A stretch of 64,000 nt of DNA from Pipra filicauda (Eukaryota > Chordata > Aves > Passeriformes > Pipridae), in the NCBI RefSeq assembly GCF_003945595.2, contig NW_024104096.1, positions 1,793,501-1,857,500 on the forward strand, written 5' to 3'. Shown here piece by piece: positions 36,341 to 49,851 of the stretch; positions within the stretch are counted from its first letter, which is position 1; the number at the start of each line of letters is the position of its first letter. A program made the translations under genes and the position numbers. Under the pieces are notes generated by a model that saw only the letters and a program-made list of their open reading frames with translations, was not told the origin of the DNA and searched no databases.

Positions 36341-39300
36341 CTGTAAAGAAGACAGTTTTTAAAGGGTTGGTTTTGTTTCCATGTAAATAGAAAGCAAATT
36401 AAATAGTTGTTACAGTGAATAGTTATGATTGCTTTACAGTTCTTTTGTAGATAAAGTTGTATGCAAGAGACAAATAGCAAAATAGATGCTGACTTCTTTT
36501 TACACTTGAGACTGGATTAAGATTTTTACAGAGCCTTCTGTTGAAGTGTTCTGGTTGCACAAACACAAATACTTGACTTTTATTGGCAAATGCTTTCAGT
36601 CATACAGTTGTTTTCCTGTCTTCTGCAGACAGGTCTGACTGAAGAAGTACTACATTGGCTCACGTACCACTGTTTGAAATTTGGTGTGTGAAAAATACTA
36701 AGCTTTAGGGTAGAATACAAACTATGTGATGAGTGGTTTGATTTTTTTGGCATGTAAATAGACACACTTTGGCAATGTCTGTAATTGAAATAAAGGAAGA
36801 AGGTTCAGAGCAGAAAAAGGTCTATGGAAATCTGCAAATACATTATTAAGAATACTTGTTTCATTTAGGGTTTTTTAATTTTTTTCTTGATAAATTGCTA
36901 GCATATTAAAGCTTTCAGCACTTTTCTTCACATTTAGCTCCCAAAACTCCAAATAGACCAGAAACATGAATCTAAAAGATCTGTTTTCTTTTAAAATTTT
37001 AAAAATGTTCTGGCTTGAGTTATTAGGATGCTTGGAGAGGGTGATTTTTCTACACCCATTTAGATACTACTTTGTTCTGTGTTTTTTACAGTTACTATTA
37101 TTAAGTCTTTGTTGCTTTTTTTCAATGAAAGAATTAGACTTAGAGAAATCTTTGTGTATACTTAGTCTGAAGCTTTTCCTTTTCTATATTTTCACAGGTT
37201 AATTTCCACTGTATGATTGTAATTCTTCTATAACAAAGAATAATAATTATTTATTATCATGACAATGTAAAACTATTAGTCAAATAATACCATTTAAAAA
37301 AATTTAACACTAATTTATAAATGCAGATTCAATAAAACATCAGTGATAATGTCATAAAGAAGAACAAAGAGGACATAATAATATTTTTCATTGCATTTGA
37401 TTTGTCAGCTTTTAACAAAATTTGTATTTTAGACTTAGTTTGTATTTAGACTTAGATTATTTTAAGCTAGAAATTTTATATTTTTGTGTATTATGCTTTT
37501 TTTAGATATGCAGGGTTACTAGGACCACTGCTTCTTTTCTGTGTTGGTTTTTTTTTTACGATTCTTTTACACAAATAAGGTCATTTTGTAAAAACACACC
37601 TGTGTTAAGATACATTTCAGATTAGCTTTTGCAACTTAAAAAATATGGAGGTTCTGTTTTCATCTGTTCCTCAATTTAAGACTAGCAATATTTACAGAAT
37701 CTCTCTGTTTTAGGTGCTGATGAGTCCTTCTGAGAGATAATTTGAAATTTCTGTTGGTTTTAGAATACAATTTTCTTTATTCATAGCAGAATTCATTATT
37801 TAATCTGTATTTTGCTTACCAAACCGAAGGTGGTAGGGTGTTTAGGTTTTCAACTTAACGAAGCAATTTACAATTACGAATGAGAACAGCTGGGCCACAA
37901 AGTAGTGCATTATGTTCTTACAAAGACCACAAATCTTATGCAATTCTGGTGGGTTGAAGGCTTGTAAGCACTAGTAATTTAAAAAGTGATTTATGTTGGT
38001 GTGGCAATGATGTTTGCATTCATGCTTGAAAATAATATGCACAGCATGAGAGGCCACAGCTATTAGTGCTGAAGGAATTCTACTAAGGCCAGAATAGGGG
38101 AAAGAAAAAGAACATTATCTGGGATTACCAGTGTGCTGAGATAAACAGGTTCAATATACCACGGAGTGCTTCCCAAAGAGCTGACGCTCTGCAAGGTGGT
38201 CTTGAAGATGAGGGGAAGGCAAGTGGTAACAGTGGCAAACTGCAGCTATTTGGCTAAAAAAGAGTAACTCCATTGGAAGCTTCCAGTCATAACAGAGCTG
38301 TGATCACTTCAGATGGAAAAGGAGATGAACTTTCCAATTAACCCTCTGAGAGAATTTTGTTCAGTGCCTCTACTATATAGGAAACCTCTCATCAGCTCAC
38401 TCAGCCATGGAGTTGCCTAAAATGTTCTATCTTTAAGCAATCAAAAAAGTATTTGAGGAAATAGTTCTGTAGGTGTCTATACAGAAACTGAACAAAGGTT
38501 TCAAAAAAGTTTTATGGTCTAATCGATCAATTTGTTTAGTTGCTTTCTCTCACCACTGTAAATGTGATATTAGAATTAAAATACTATTAGAATTAAAATT
38601 GAGTGTTAGACCACTATATTTGGAAGTATTATAAAGTTGGTTATCAGCTTGAAGAAAATGAGATAGGCAATTTTGCACAAAACACGTTCATTTAAGTGAT
38701 AGTTTGTTAACTTCTGGAAATGTTTGAACACTTTCTTGTAAATGTCGTAGTCCAACTGTCTTTCATGTTTGGAGATTAATTTGGACTTTATAGAGGTTGG
38801 ATGAATTAGTGAATAAGTGCATTGTTACAACTTGAATATCCTGGTATTAGTAAAAAGTACTGTTTTATAGAGGAGGAGAAATCCATTGTTGTTGTAAAAA
38901 GAATATTTAATATGGCTTACGCACTCTATTTTTCCTTTGAAGAGGATCTAGGAGAGACTTACTGCTTCTTAGAAGTTGTACAACATGACTTATGCATGCA
39001 TTCTTTTGAAATGCTTGGGCAGTACTAAATATTATAATGTATTTTTCTGTGCCTTTGAATACTCAACCATAATGTTTAATTTAAAACAGAAATTTTTCTC
39101 TAGAAGTAAAAGCACCCAAAAATTATATCAACAGGTACTACAGATATTTAGAAATATTGTATGTGAAAAGTAGTTAAAAATAATCTCCTTTGCAGTTAGA
39201 AGTATGGCTAGAAATTGGTTTGTGGTACAGTGGAGGATACTAATTTTCTTAAGACATGACAAATTCTGTATCCTTGGTAAATATTTCATATTACAAACCT

Positions 39301-41408
39301 GTAAATACTTCCTCTGTTGGCTGAAGCAAATAGGATAATTGCTAACCATCTATTTAATTAGACATTTTATTTTTTGAAATTTGCAGACATGAAATCTACC
39401 TTGTTCGAAACTGCCTTCTCACTAGAAATGTCAAATATGACAGCAGAAATCACTTGGACAGATGTGTCTGAGTTTACTTATTAGTAGTATTTTTAGTATT
39501 CTTCCTGTAATACCAGAGATAGCAGTGTCACTAACTTTATTAGTTTCAAAACAGTGCAATTTGCTACTGGACATGCTGAGAAAATCACAGCTTTAATAAT
39601 GAAAGCTGGAAAGACAAACGTTGCAATTTTCAGTAACACGATTATGGTTTGTATGTGGCTAGAGATTTTCACACATTACAGTTTTTATAGTACTTCATAT
39701 GTGCCTCTGACATATTCTTGTTAATGTTTTATATTTTAAGCATAACATAAGCAGGATAATCCTAAATAGTCATGGTTGTGTGTCTCTACATATAAGAACA
39801 CAGCTACTCATTTCATGTTCTACATATCATTGATTACCCTGTATATATATTGTATATCATTCTGTACCACAGTATATTAAATTACATGCAAAATATTATT
39901 CTTGACTATTTTCTTTATAACCCTATGGCTCTTATGAAAAAGTTAAAACAGTTAAGTTTGGCAATGTAGGTGTTATAAATATTTCACAGTCCCACATCAG
40001 CTTCATATCAAATGGTTTAAGACAAGTTTGAGTTTAGAACCATATTTGAGCATCCTAACTCCTTGGATACCTCTTGCTTTCATGAGGTTCTATTTCCAAT
40101 GGTAGAAATCAGTTGTCGTCTAATTTTAGATTATGCTCAAAATAAAGCTGAATGCTGGATTCTTAGTTCTGACTTGTGTACAACAAATGATAAGAATTAA
40201 GCTTTGACCTGCAGAATTGAATTCTTACATGGCTCTGTCTTTATGATCTTTGCAATTCACAATGCATTTCTCTGACCTACACTTTTTCAATTAATCTCTT
40301 TCTAGAGGCTGCTATGAAGAAAGCAAGCAAGAACAGTTCTGACATATGCTCTAGGGCCTTTGCTACACTGATGTATTAGGGAAACTGCTTATGTACTGCA
40401 AGACTAGGTTATTAGTTAATTGGTAGAAGGCCTTAACAGGTGTGGTTTCTATAACATATCTACAGGGGAAAGTTCATAGCACTAAATAGACCTGGAAAAT
40501 TCAAAAGGCCAGGGAAAATAGACTATTTTTGTACCCAGATGAAGAGGCTGAGCCAAAAATGAAGTGTTAACCGAAACCCATCTCTTTCAGGCTGACCAAA
40601 GGCAGGAAAAAAGTATTTGAAACAGTTTTCAGACCGTTTGCTTCTTAGGACAATCTATGTCTTTTCTTCTTGATCGCCAGTTACCACTACTACTGCCATC
40701 TCTAGTTTGTTTTTTGAACTAATGATGTAACCAGTCAATAGTATAAGTCTGTATATAAATGTATATAAATATATTTGACTTCTTAAAACTACTTTTAAAC
40801 ACGTGTATTTATAATTTACATGTAAGATAAATTTATATTTTTGTTCATTTACTCAATGATCCCTTTTCTCTCTATCATTCACTGAGAGCAGTTATTACAA
40901 TGAAATCCACTATGGATAGAAAAATTTATGCTGCTTCTGAAATAATAGTAAAATGAGTGTTGGGGTTTTTTATGGTAGTTTTGTGGGTTTTTTCCTTGTG
41001 TTTTGTTTTTTTTTTTTTTACAAATAATTAATAATATATTCACTGACAATATCAACTATGATTTGTAAGCAAACCTGATCTTTCAAAGAATTACTGTCTC
41101 GTTTAAAGTTTTTCACACAAAAGCAAACAATTTATGCAGGCCACCGAGGAAATATTTGGTTCCCCCAAGCTGGGATCAGGATCTACTGGTGTGTGTCATT
41201 GTTTAACAAAAGAATTCAGGAACACGAGCAATTGGGAGATTTTATTTTCAAGTTCAAGATATTTGAAGCAATCCTCTTTGTGCACTTTGAATCATTTTAT
41301 GCTGGAGAACGTATTTTCCCTGTATAAAAGTAGAAACTGCTTATCTCAGTGGTGAGCAAAGTCTGTGCCTCAAATACAAATGAGTGAGTAAACCGACATC
41401 TGAGGAAT
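36341..41408. other. Intergenic, no recognisable gene
   Basis: AT-rich, with a 17-bp-period duplication at 38569-38599. No coding or element signature is recognised. Confidence 0.5.
38569..38599 (+). repeat. Direct duplication with 17-bp period
   Basis: ATTAGAATTAAAAT at 38569-38582 and 38586-38599. Confidence 0.6.
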
Positions 41409-41432
41409 GCTTCCCTGTGCTTGCAGGGAAGC
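41409..41432. repeat. Perfect 9-bp hairpin
   Basis: GCTTCCCTG, six-base spacer TGCTTG, CAGGGAAGC. It is an isolated short stem. It has no terminator meaning in this genome and is too short alone for a miRNA precursor. Confidence 0.6.
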
Positions 41433-42839
41433 TGAGTTCTTGGAGGAATACTGCCAGTCAGTCAAGGCTTATGAAGGCTGAGGAAGTGCAGATGGTACAA
41501 GCATTTATTCTAAACAGAATGTATTGTTAGAATAGTCCAGACGGACTATGATCAAGAGACCACAAATGGGAACAATTTGGTTTTGAAAACTTTTTATCTG
41601 ATTACAGGGATAATGACTTGAAAATCAACCTGGCAATTTTGCATGATTAGAAAAGTGATGTTCATGTTGATTTCTCATCATGTTTCCAAATAGAAACAGA
41701 TTTCTGCCACATATTACATATCATTTATCTCATAGATGATTCTGCATCTGAGTTTCAATCAACAGTTTCAGCTTCTCCATGAGTGGAGTTGTTCTGTTGT
41801 TTTGACAGGCAAAGACACGTCAAAATCATGTATTAGTTAACTTTTTCACATCACTGAGACTATGTGAAAAGCTTAGGAAAATGAAACCAGAGCATAATAT
41901 TTAGTTTTTAAGTTTTTGGATTACACCAAGTCTAACATTTATGCAAACATAGACTCCTTAGAGAGGACCTTCATATTGAAATAAACATATTTATTTGACC
42001 CAACTGAATGACTATCTAATTTCAAATCCCTCATTTCCAAATTGTCCAAGTGCATTTAAGGTTATGGGACTGCTTCTGGTCTTAGACACTTTTACTGAAA
42101 GGAAATAGGTTGAGACAGTGCAGTTGATCTATTTTTATATCTTCAGATGTCTTTCTTACAGAGCACTGTCATGACTTCTAGACAATTCACAAAGTTTAAT
42201 GTGGTATGCTATAAATAAAAACTTTCCCTGTTTTCTTTTTTTCTGCAGCTTCCGTTTGTAATCCACTTTATGCTGTTCTCAACACGTTTGATTAAAACAT
42301 TATAATGTAGAGTAGATGAGATTTATAGGCTTCTAGGCCTGTTCTGTAAATGAATTTTAGTCAAGGACTTGTGTCAGTAACACTTTCTCTGTTGTAGTTT
42401 GAAGATGCCAAGTCAGTACAGGATTGTGCCTTTTCCCCTGTTCTATAAACTGTGTATTCATATACATTTTACTTGAGCTTGTCTGTGTTTTCTGTTGAAA
42501 ATAAGAATGAAATCATTAGCGAGAATCATCATTTGATGACAAAACTGACTCAAGTTACAGAAACATGGTGACTCCACCATGTTTATTTTTTTCCACTCAA
42601 GTTTTCACTTGGGCTCCAATCACTATCCATCTGAAAATTCACTGGCATTGTAGAAATTACTCATTATTTCACTTGAGATGTTTTAACAGTAGAGGCAGAA
42701 CACCAGCAGAATCCTTCAGAAGTTTGTGCTTGCACCAGTGCTCTTCAAAAGTATTCACAAATTGCTTTATGAAAAAGCATAAACAATGAGGTGAAAATAT
42801 TTTGAAGGCTTTATTGGTTTACTGATTATTCAGGGTGTT
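41433..42839. other. No recognisable gene
   Basis: A strong acceptor-like site (TTTTTTTCTGCAG ending at 42249) has no convincing donor after it. Nothing else is seen. Confidence 0.45.
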
Positions 42840-43305
42840 AAAGAAAAAGGTGAATTATTAAGCAGTTTCAGAAGGATACAACAAGATGCAAGACACGAGA
42901 CTGAAGAGTGAAACAATAAAATCCAATCCAGATAAATACAAAATCGTGCAGGAGAGTGAAAAGTCCAAATATGATATTCAAAATAATGGGCTCTGAGCTG
43001 GCCATTACTACACAGGAGTGAGAACTGGGGATTATGGTAGGTCCATGAATATGTCAAGCCAATATGGACCATAAAGTGTTATGAATTAAATGGAGAGAAG
43101 TAGGGAACAAAGAACATAGAAGTACTAGACTCTACATTCATGCTTTATCTCTGTAACTATGGGACTATAGCTCTACTCTGATTTCAAAAACAATGTAGTA
43201 GAGCTGGAAAAGATTCTGAGAGAGACAGGAAGAACGATCAAAATGTTGCAATAGCTTCCATAGAAGGAAATGCAGAGAATTTAGAAAAGGGTACACTTAG
43301 AAATT
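42840..43305 (+). mobile_element. Ancient CR1-type LINE fragment (ORF2 C-terminal region)
   Basis: The succession of blocks matches old amniote CR1 consensus in + orientation. An 'ATCCAATCCAGATAAATACA' block (the F-N-x-x-K-C/Y region) is followed by 'AATGGGCTCTGAGCTGGCC' with 'ATTACTACACAGGAG'. Next come 'GTCCATGAATATGTCAAGCC', 'TATCTCTGTAACTATGG', and finally 'GAGCTGGAAAAGATTCTGAGAGAGAC' with 'AACGATCAAAATG'. All are decayed, and no frame is open. It belongs to an older CR1 layer than the copy at 44632-45095. The match is from memory of consensus wording. Confidence 0.7.
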
Positions 43306-44631
43306 TGGAACCAGGAAATCCTCTACTTGCTCTCCCTTACACTTTGGTTGTTCTCCTCAGTATAAACTGAATGTATTTCCTATGGTGTTGATCAGTAGTA
43401 TCACAAGAGGTTATCAGAATTTCCACAGGAATACTATTTCTCCCACTGTTGGATTTCGTTGTTAGGTGTGCACAACCTTTAAGTGTTTAAGGAAGAATAT
43501 AATTAATCCTTGCTCTTATTTAGTTAAGACTTTATACTTAATTGTTTTACTTTCATTCTCTGTTTCTGCTGCTTATAGTTTTCCTCATTGCCTTACTTTG
43601 CTCTGTAGAAATGAAAGGAAAAAAAACTCTTCTAAGAGAGCCTGGGGCTGCTGGAGTTGGCAACCTCTCGTAACACTGCTTAAGAAGAGATAACGTTTCG
43701 GTACTGAAGGATGTTGAATCAGTGTACAGAACTCCCATAAATTAGGAGGAAAATTGCGTTCAAGCAAATAGCATTTATCAAATCGAGATGGAGGAGAATT
43801 CAAGGGAATACAAACAATAAACAGACTCATTCAAGTTGTTTTTTGGTTCTGAATTTTCCCTGGTACTGAATCCTCCTGCTTCTGTTCCTTGTGCCTGTAA
43901 ATTTGTTGATCATCAGTATGATGATCAACACTGCCCACCTTAGCCAGTGCCTGAACTTGTCCTTTAAATGAATAAATAACTCGTGTCCTTCTCTTGTTTC
44001 AATTATGTTTGCATCCAAAGCTTGTTACTCTCATCTTCTTGATCTTACTCTTCTTATAGAAGGAACCTGTCCAATTTTGTGTGTGTGTGTAAATCTATGA
44101 TGTTCCAGCCTCTGCCTAAACACTGTTGTTTGTTTTCTGCTTAGGGTCATTTTATCTCCAATCTTGTCATAATGCCATAGAAGCCAGAAGGACTAATTCG
44201 ATAATTTAGTGCCATATAGCACAAACCCATTTAATTTTATCCACTTATTCTTATTTTAAACCTCATAATCTGAACTAATCAATTTCTGTATTTTGAAAAC
44301 TTAATTGTTCTATGTCCATGGTTCAAAAAAGCATTAATTGCAGGAATGATATTGGATCTGAATTACACATCACCAAGAATGAGACTGCCATTTTAGTATT
44401 TGTATGCTAATTCCAGTAATTCAAAATCCATTTGATTTCCTAGATGCTGACAAAGGACTGTAGAAAATAGATGACATATATAGTAATGGGAAAAATTTAT
44501 CTCTAAAATTAAGTTGTAAAGAATGGGGCTGATTTTTAGATAGCGCTGACAGTCTTTAGAAAATCATAATTACAGCATTATTAGTCATTCATATTATCTA
44601 ATACATCTCCATTGTCTAATCATAGTTCATC
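43306..44631. other. No recognisable gene
   Basis: Contains a perfect hairpin at 43905-43929 and a short GT run near 44080. Nothing else is supported. Confidence 0.5.
43905..43929. repeat. Perfect 10-bp hairpin
   Basis: GTTGATCATC, loop AGTAT, GATGATCAAC. The stem is AT-balanced with an internal TGATCA site. No function can be assigned. Confidence 0.6.
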
Positions 44632-45095
44632 AGGGACAACAAAGATGTTGAAGGGTCCAGAACAGAAGTCTTATGAGGAGTGGCTGAAGGAGCTGGGGGT
44701 GTTTAGCCTGGTGAAAAGGAGGCTCAGGAGAGACCTTATTGATCTCTACAGCTATCTGTAAGAAAGTTGTATTGAGGTGGGAATCAGTCTCTCATCCCAA
44801 GTAACCAGCAACAGGACAAGAGAAAATGGCATGAAGTTGTGCCTCAGTGGCATCAAGGAGAGGTTTGGATTGGATCTGAGGAAAAATTTCTTCACCAAAA
44901 GTGTTGTCAAACATTGGAACAGGCTGCACAAGGAATGATTAAGTCACCATCCCTGGAAGGGATTAAATTTAAAATACATGCAGATGTGGCACTTAGGACA
45001 TGGTTAGTGTTGGCACTGCTAGGTTAACGGTTGGACACATGATCTTAGAGGTCTTTTCCAACCAAAATGATTGTGTACCTTTATGATTCTATATA
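44632..45095 (+). mobile_element. CR1 LINE, 5'-truncated 3' end
   Basis: This is a clear CR1 3' end in + orientation. The markers are TATGAGGAGTGGCTGAAGG, GGGTGTTTAGCCTGGTG, GGCTCAGGAGAGACC, GAAAAATTTCTTCACC, GGAACAGGCTGCACA and AGGTCTTTTCCAACC. It ends in TTTATGATTCTATA, the ATTCTATG-type terminus of CR1. Severe 5' truncation and absence of a target-site duplication are normal for CR1. It is moderately diverged, and the ORF across it is not intact. A 62-codon opening inside it is a shadow. Confidence 0.93.
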
Positions 45096-45574
45096 TTTGG
45101 AGCTAGCTAGCTCAATTTTGGACTCTTATGACCGTCTTACTCAGAACTAGTGGCATGAAGGGGTCAACACTCCTCTTTTCTTTGACAGAGGTCACTGTAT
45201 CTTTTCCATCAAACCATACTAGAATGCTCATCCTTCTGACAATAACAATTATCAGATTTAGCATGTGTCAAAAGCTTGCTTTTCATTGGACAAAAGAGTA
45301 AATTAGAAAGGAGGTGACCAGTGTATTTCTTCCACAATTGTGAATCTTAAGTCTGAAAACGTATGTTGTCCAGTTACAGTCCTTGTACTGTGAGGTTTTG
45401 TTGTTGTAGTTCTAATAAAGTGCTTTGTGGATTGATTCTAAGAGTGGTGAGGGCTAAAGCTTAGCACAAGACCTAAGAAATCAGAACAGTTCGAATTATA
45501 TTTTAACACTACAGAGATTTTTCCTAGTTAAAAATATTGAGGACAAAAAGAATCCACTGCTCACTGTTTGACAG

Positions 45575-45623
45575 ACTGTGATCGAAGAAATCTCTCACTT
45601 CAATTTTGCCTGTGGCAAATAAG
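45575..45623 (+). other. Exon-like segment, + strand
   Basis: An acceptor CACTGTTTGACAG is followed by 49 nt and an AAG|GTAAGTTT donor, close to consensus. It is open in one frame (CDRRNLSLQFCLWQI) and closed in the others. It might belong to the same + strand transcript as 29522-29622, but joined in phase 0 it stops at its last codon. This favours a non-coding transcript or chance. Confidence 0.2.
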
Positions 45624-46199
45624 GTAAGTTTTCTGAGTTTGATAAGAAATTGTTTTATAATTTTTCAACCATTGCAAACTGGAGCAATTAATCTGCAAGT
45701 CCCACCTTGTCCTTGAAGAATGTGCTTAGCTTGTGTTACCTGTTTGCCTAACCACTTAGGAAACAGTGTTAGGATGATTTCAGTATGAAGGTGAAAGAGA
45801 ACACTTCTATTTCATATCTTTGCTAATCCTTATGCAGGGACAGATGCGAACGAATTGGTATGGCTATAGCACTAGTATGTATTTCAAGATTTTCTCAGAA
45901 TTTTGTGCATACATGTTATTAATTCTAGTCTTTCACTTTTGTATATTCACTTCCTAACAATGTTATTCTTCTTTTTATGGTTACTTATTTTGCTTTAAAG
46001 TAAGTTCCCTGTTGCATTAGAAGTCAGTCTCTTATATCTGTATGGGAGTGACTGTCAGGCTGTTAGGTTGTTTTTGTATTCATCATTCTGTATTTTGTTC
46101 TACCAACTACTTTTAAAAAGTTTTTGAATGGTACTAAGGAAATGGAACAACTTGTTAGTACCTTTAAATTAGCTATGTGGGACTCTGTATCTCTGCTGG

Positions 46200-46242
46200 A
46201 AAAAAAAAAAACAACACAAAAAACCAAGAAAAACCCAAAAAG
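46200..46242 (+). repeat. A-rich tract
   Basis: A run of 12 or more A followed by A-rich, C-interrupted sequence. It could be a decayed poly-A, but no retrocopy is recognised on its 5' side. Confidence 0.5.
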
Positions 46243-47619
46243 ATGGGGAAAGGAATACTAATTGAAAGTGGCTAAAAAGCATTCCTAGGTTTAAATGCAT
46301 GAGATAATTTCAATTGGAAAAATTATGTCTCTTTTTCCTTGAAGTTTTTATGTCTTGAAAATAATTATATAGCTTTAGGCTGCCTGTGTTGAATTGAGGC
46401 TGAAGTGAAAAGCCATGTATTCTTTTTCCATCTTCTGAAAATGATAATTTTCCCATTGTTAGAGTCAATCTTCTTTCAAAGATATAATGACATGTTTTCA
46501 TCTTATCTATCGTTAAAACATTAAATCTTTTATATGAATTGGTTGACAATTTTTGAAGGATAACCTTTTCAACATCATAAAATAAATGGAAGTGTTGAAG
46601 GATTTAAATTCAAAATGCTTTACCACTGCACTAATAATTTGATGAGCACAGCTATCATTTTTCTAAAATGGCATTAGATTAAATCTTATTCATCCAGCAA
46701 ATTCTTTTGAAGAGTCTCACCTTTAGAAGCTGATGACACAAACCAGCTTGAAAATGTGATTGTGGTATTTGAAATGCCCTGTCACTACAGTCAATTATTT
46801 ATGATGCATGAAGAATATTCTGTGTTTCTTTACAAGATTCGTTACCTTAGTATTATTATTTTAAAGCTAAACTTACAAGGGCATACATAGTTCCCTCTCC
46901 ATAGTGAGATCTTGTCTCTGGTAACTTAGCACATTTTTCTCCAGGCATTCATGTCAGCAGCACACAACCATGATGTGAAAGGAAATTGCTTCCAACGCCT
47001 CTAAAATTGCTTGCTTGCCTTGAATTAATCTTAATCGAATTTCTGTCTGAGATGTTTAAAAACTTACAGAATCTCAACCTTTGAGCGCAGCTTTGCTAAT
47101 TTGATTCTACATTCCATAGTGACAAGAAATTTTGAGACCTGCAGGGCTGCTGTTGCTGATAACGTTTCTATGTGGGTGGCGTGAACCACACTGTTCATTA
47201 ATGTGACATACCTTTATAATGAATGTCCTCAAATAATAGTTGGGAAAAAAATGAACTTGCATCCCTATTTAACTGTGTTGTCCCCTTGCCTAAAACACCA
47301 AATGCACATTCAGCCTTGAGAAACAAAACCTAAGAACAATACAGTATATTTATTTTCAGATATTGAAATTGAGAAGAAAGCCAAATTACTAACCTTAAAA
47401 ATGTAATTATTTTTTAAATCCAAAACAGAGAATATTACCTCAATAGAGAAAAAACAGAAAGGGCAAAGACTTAGCCAAAACTTACTGAAGATGACTTGCC
47501 CCCATCATTAGAGTAGGTCTACGATACAGTAGTTCTAGAGTTTCTAGTCCCACTGGCCGTGGTGTGACTGCTACCTTTAAACTTATTTGTAACTAGGAAG
47601 GACTAGTTGGATGATCACA

Positions 47620-47916
47620 TTATCTGCAATAGAATGTTAATTTCAATTTTACAGATCGCTCTAAATGCCGAAATGTGGTGGATGGCTCGAAAACCAGAGT
47701 GCAGAATAAATCTTCTCTTAGAATCTTCACTGCTGGTTGCCTTTTGTTCAGTATAGTGTGGGCTATAGGCTGATCTAGTCTCTTCTCTGAAGGAAGCTGA
47801 GTACCATTTTTAGAGCTGTCATCGTGTGGTGCATGTAGTAGCACTTTCATCTGAGTGACTGACTGTTCAGGAACAGGAGGTGAAAGACCCCTCTGTTCGA
47901 AATTCTGATCTGTGAA
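47620..47916 (-). other. Unrecognised open stretch, minus strand
   Basis: One frame stays open for about 98 codons. It includes SPPVPEQSVTQMKVLL, LPSEKRLDQPIAHTILNKRQ and FEPSTTFRHLERS. It has a charged, Pro/Gln-containing composition unlike the surrounding AT-driven ORFs. A shifted frame just upstream also reads protein-like (EEHTKPKNQMAP). No family is recognised. It could be a frameshifted pseudogene fragment or chance. Confidence 0.15.
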
Positions 47917-49851
47917 CTAGCTGGAGCCATTTGGTTCTTTGGCTTTGTGTGCTCCTCAAACAGCAGCTATTGCCACCTCCATCAAGGTAATGATGACAGG
48001 CCAGAGACCATCATCTGAGATAATGGCAGGACACTTCCACTTCAGCTGTGATGAGATATGCCATTCATGTTAATTCAGTAGTCGTGTTCTATTGCACTTT
48101 TGTGCAAGGTCATTGCTTGACCTCCATCTTCTAGTTATGTTACCCACTCTGCAGCTCCTGTAGCATGGACTGGCAAGTGAAGAGAGTAAATTTTCTTACT
48201 TCTTTCTTCTCTGTGCAGGTAATTAGGAGCTGTGAAGAGATGTGAGAACTGTATTTTGAAATACACAAATAACCATTTGTAGCATTGAGAATTTAAATAT
48301 TATTGGCTATAATTTTAAATAGAGAAAAAAAATTACTTCTTTAAACCTGTTACTAATCTCTTTAAAGTTGGAATCTTTGTAAGCAGAAATAGAATATAAT
48401 ATACTAAAAACTGTTTGGATTGTACTGCTTGGTATACAAATTTATAAATTAAGAAAATAGAAATTTACATCAGTAGTACTCAATAACATGAGAAAAAACC
48501 AGCCTGAGTAGTTATGAAGTATTATTACTCAGAGTTTTTTTTTTTAATTTGCCAAAATTGTAGAAAAGTGTTTATGTGGCTTGTCTGCATATTAGTAAAC
48601 TTTTTCACAGAGATTTGCAGGTATGCTGGGCAGGGTTGATAACTCATTTTCTAAACAATACTGTGTTAACTCAGCAGCACTAGCTCACTTGTCTTTGAGA
48701 ATTGCCTTTATTACTTGATATGATGCAGTGGCTGGTTGGACCATGACAAATAGGCTTGCCTCCCATTGTTGTGAATGAGGGCTTTGAAGCTTCCTGTGTC
48801 CTTTTAAAGCTGACAGACCTAATTTTTATTATTATTATTTTTAAAAGAAGACTGGATTTTGTAATATTTTGTATTTAGCTCTAAATTTTCTGTTTAACTG
48901 TGTCTCAGCTCTTTCATAGATCTGCACTTCATTCCAACTCTCCAAAATGCCAAAGAGCTACAGCCAGCTTGTTTTATAAAGTGGCTTCATCCACATGATA
49001 CATCTTCACCATTGTTCTTTCTTTCTGACTTTTTTTTCATCTACTGTTGATTTTTATTGTATCTTACTTCCTGAAGTTAGCTAAAACTACTACCTGTTCA
49101 CCTGATGACTAATAGTACAATGATCTAAGGGTACTACCAAGAGTTGTGTAGTAAAATTCTGCTGACTGCTGACCTGCTGAATTTGGCCTACAAGCTTATG
49201 GCAGTAGGTGTTGTCTTGCACTTACTACAGAATTTTATGGAGGCCACGTGTCCACCCCATTTTCCACATTCCTCAGGGCTATGATCAGCTTATTTATTTT
49301 CCCACTCTGTGGGCTAGTGGTAACAGGAGCAGGCTCATAATCCCCCTTCACTTTACAATTCTTCCTTTCCCCTCTTGTATGGTACTTTCATTGCCTGTGT
49401 CAAAAATAGTAGGGAAGAAAACATAAAAATAATTTGATCAGTGCTGATTGGAGTTTTTTAGGTAGAAATGGTGCTATCACCCAGTGATCTAAAGCCTGCA
49501 CTGATATAAATATCAAATAGAAGCAGTCCACACCTTCTCTCAGAAACAGCACAATTGGGAGGATTCCAGAAATCACATTGTCCCTCTTGGGAAACAGTAC
49601 AACTACAGTATGCTCCCTGTATTTGTTATGACATTGTCTTTAAAATGGAGTTTATCATCTAATAGAGAGACATAATTTGTTCCACAGATTACACAGTTCA
49701 CCATAAGGTATTTGCTGTAAGTGTAAATGAAGTTGAAGAAATATTCAAAATATATTTTTCAGTCAGGAGAATGTTTTCATGCACTCCCCTCTTCTGCCAC
49801 TAGAAGGTATTTTCATACCTGATCATAGAATTATTGAAGTCTGCTGCAACT

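Larger units (their letters stand above)
45096..49851. other. Intergenic, no confirmed gene
   Basis: Holds the exon-like segment at 45575-45623, an A-rich tract at 46200-46242, a coding-like minus stretch at 47620-47916 and a strong isolated acceptor (TTCTTCTCTGTGCAG) ending at 48219. No complete gene structure could be assembled. Confidence 0.4.
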
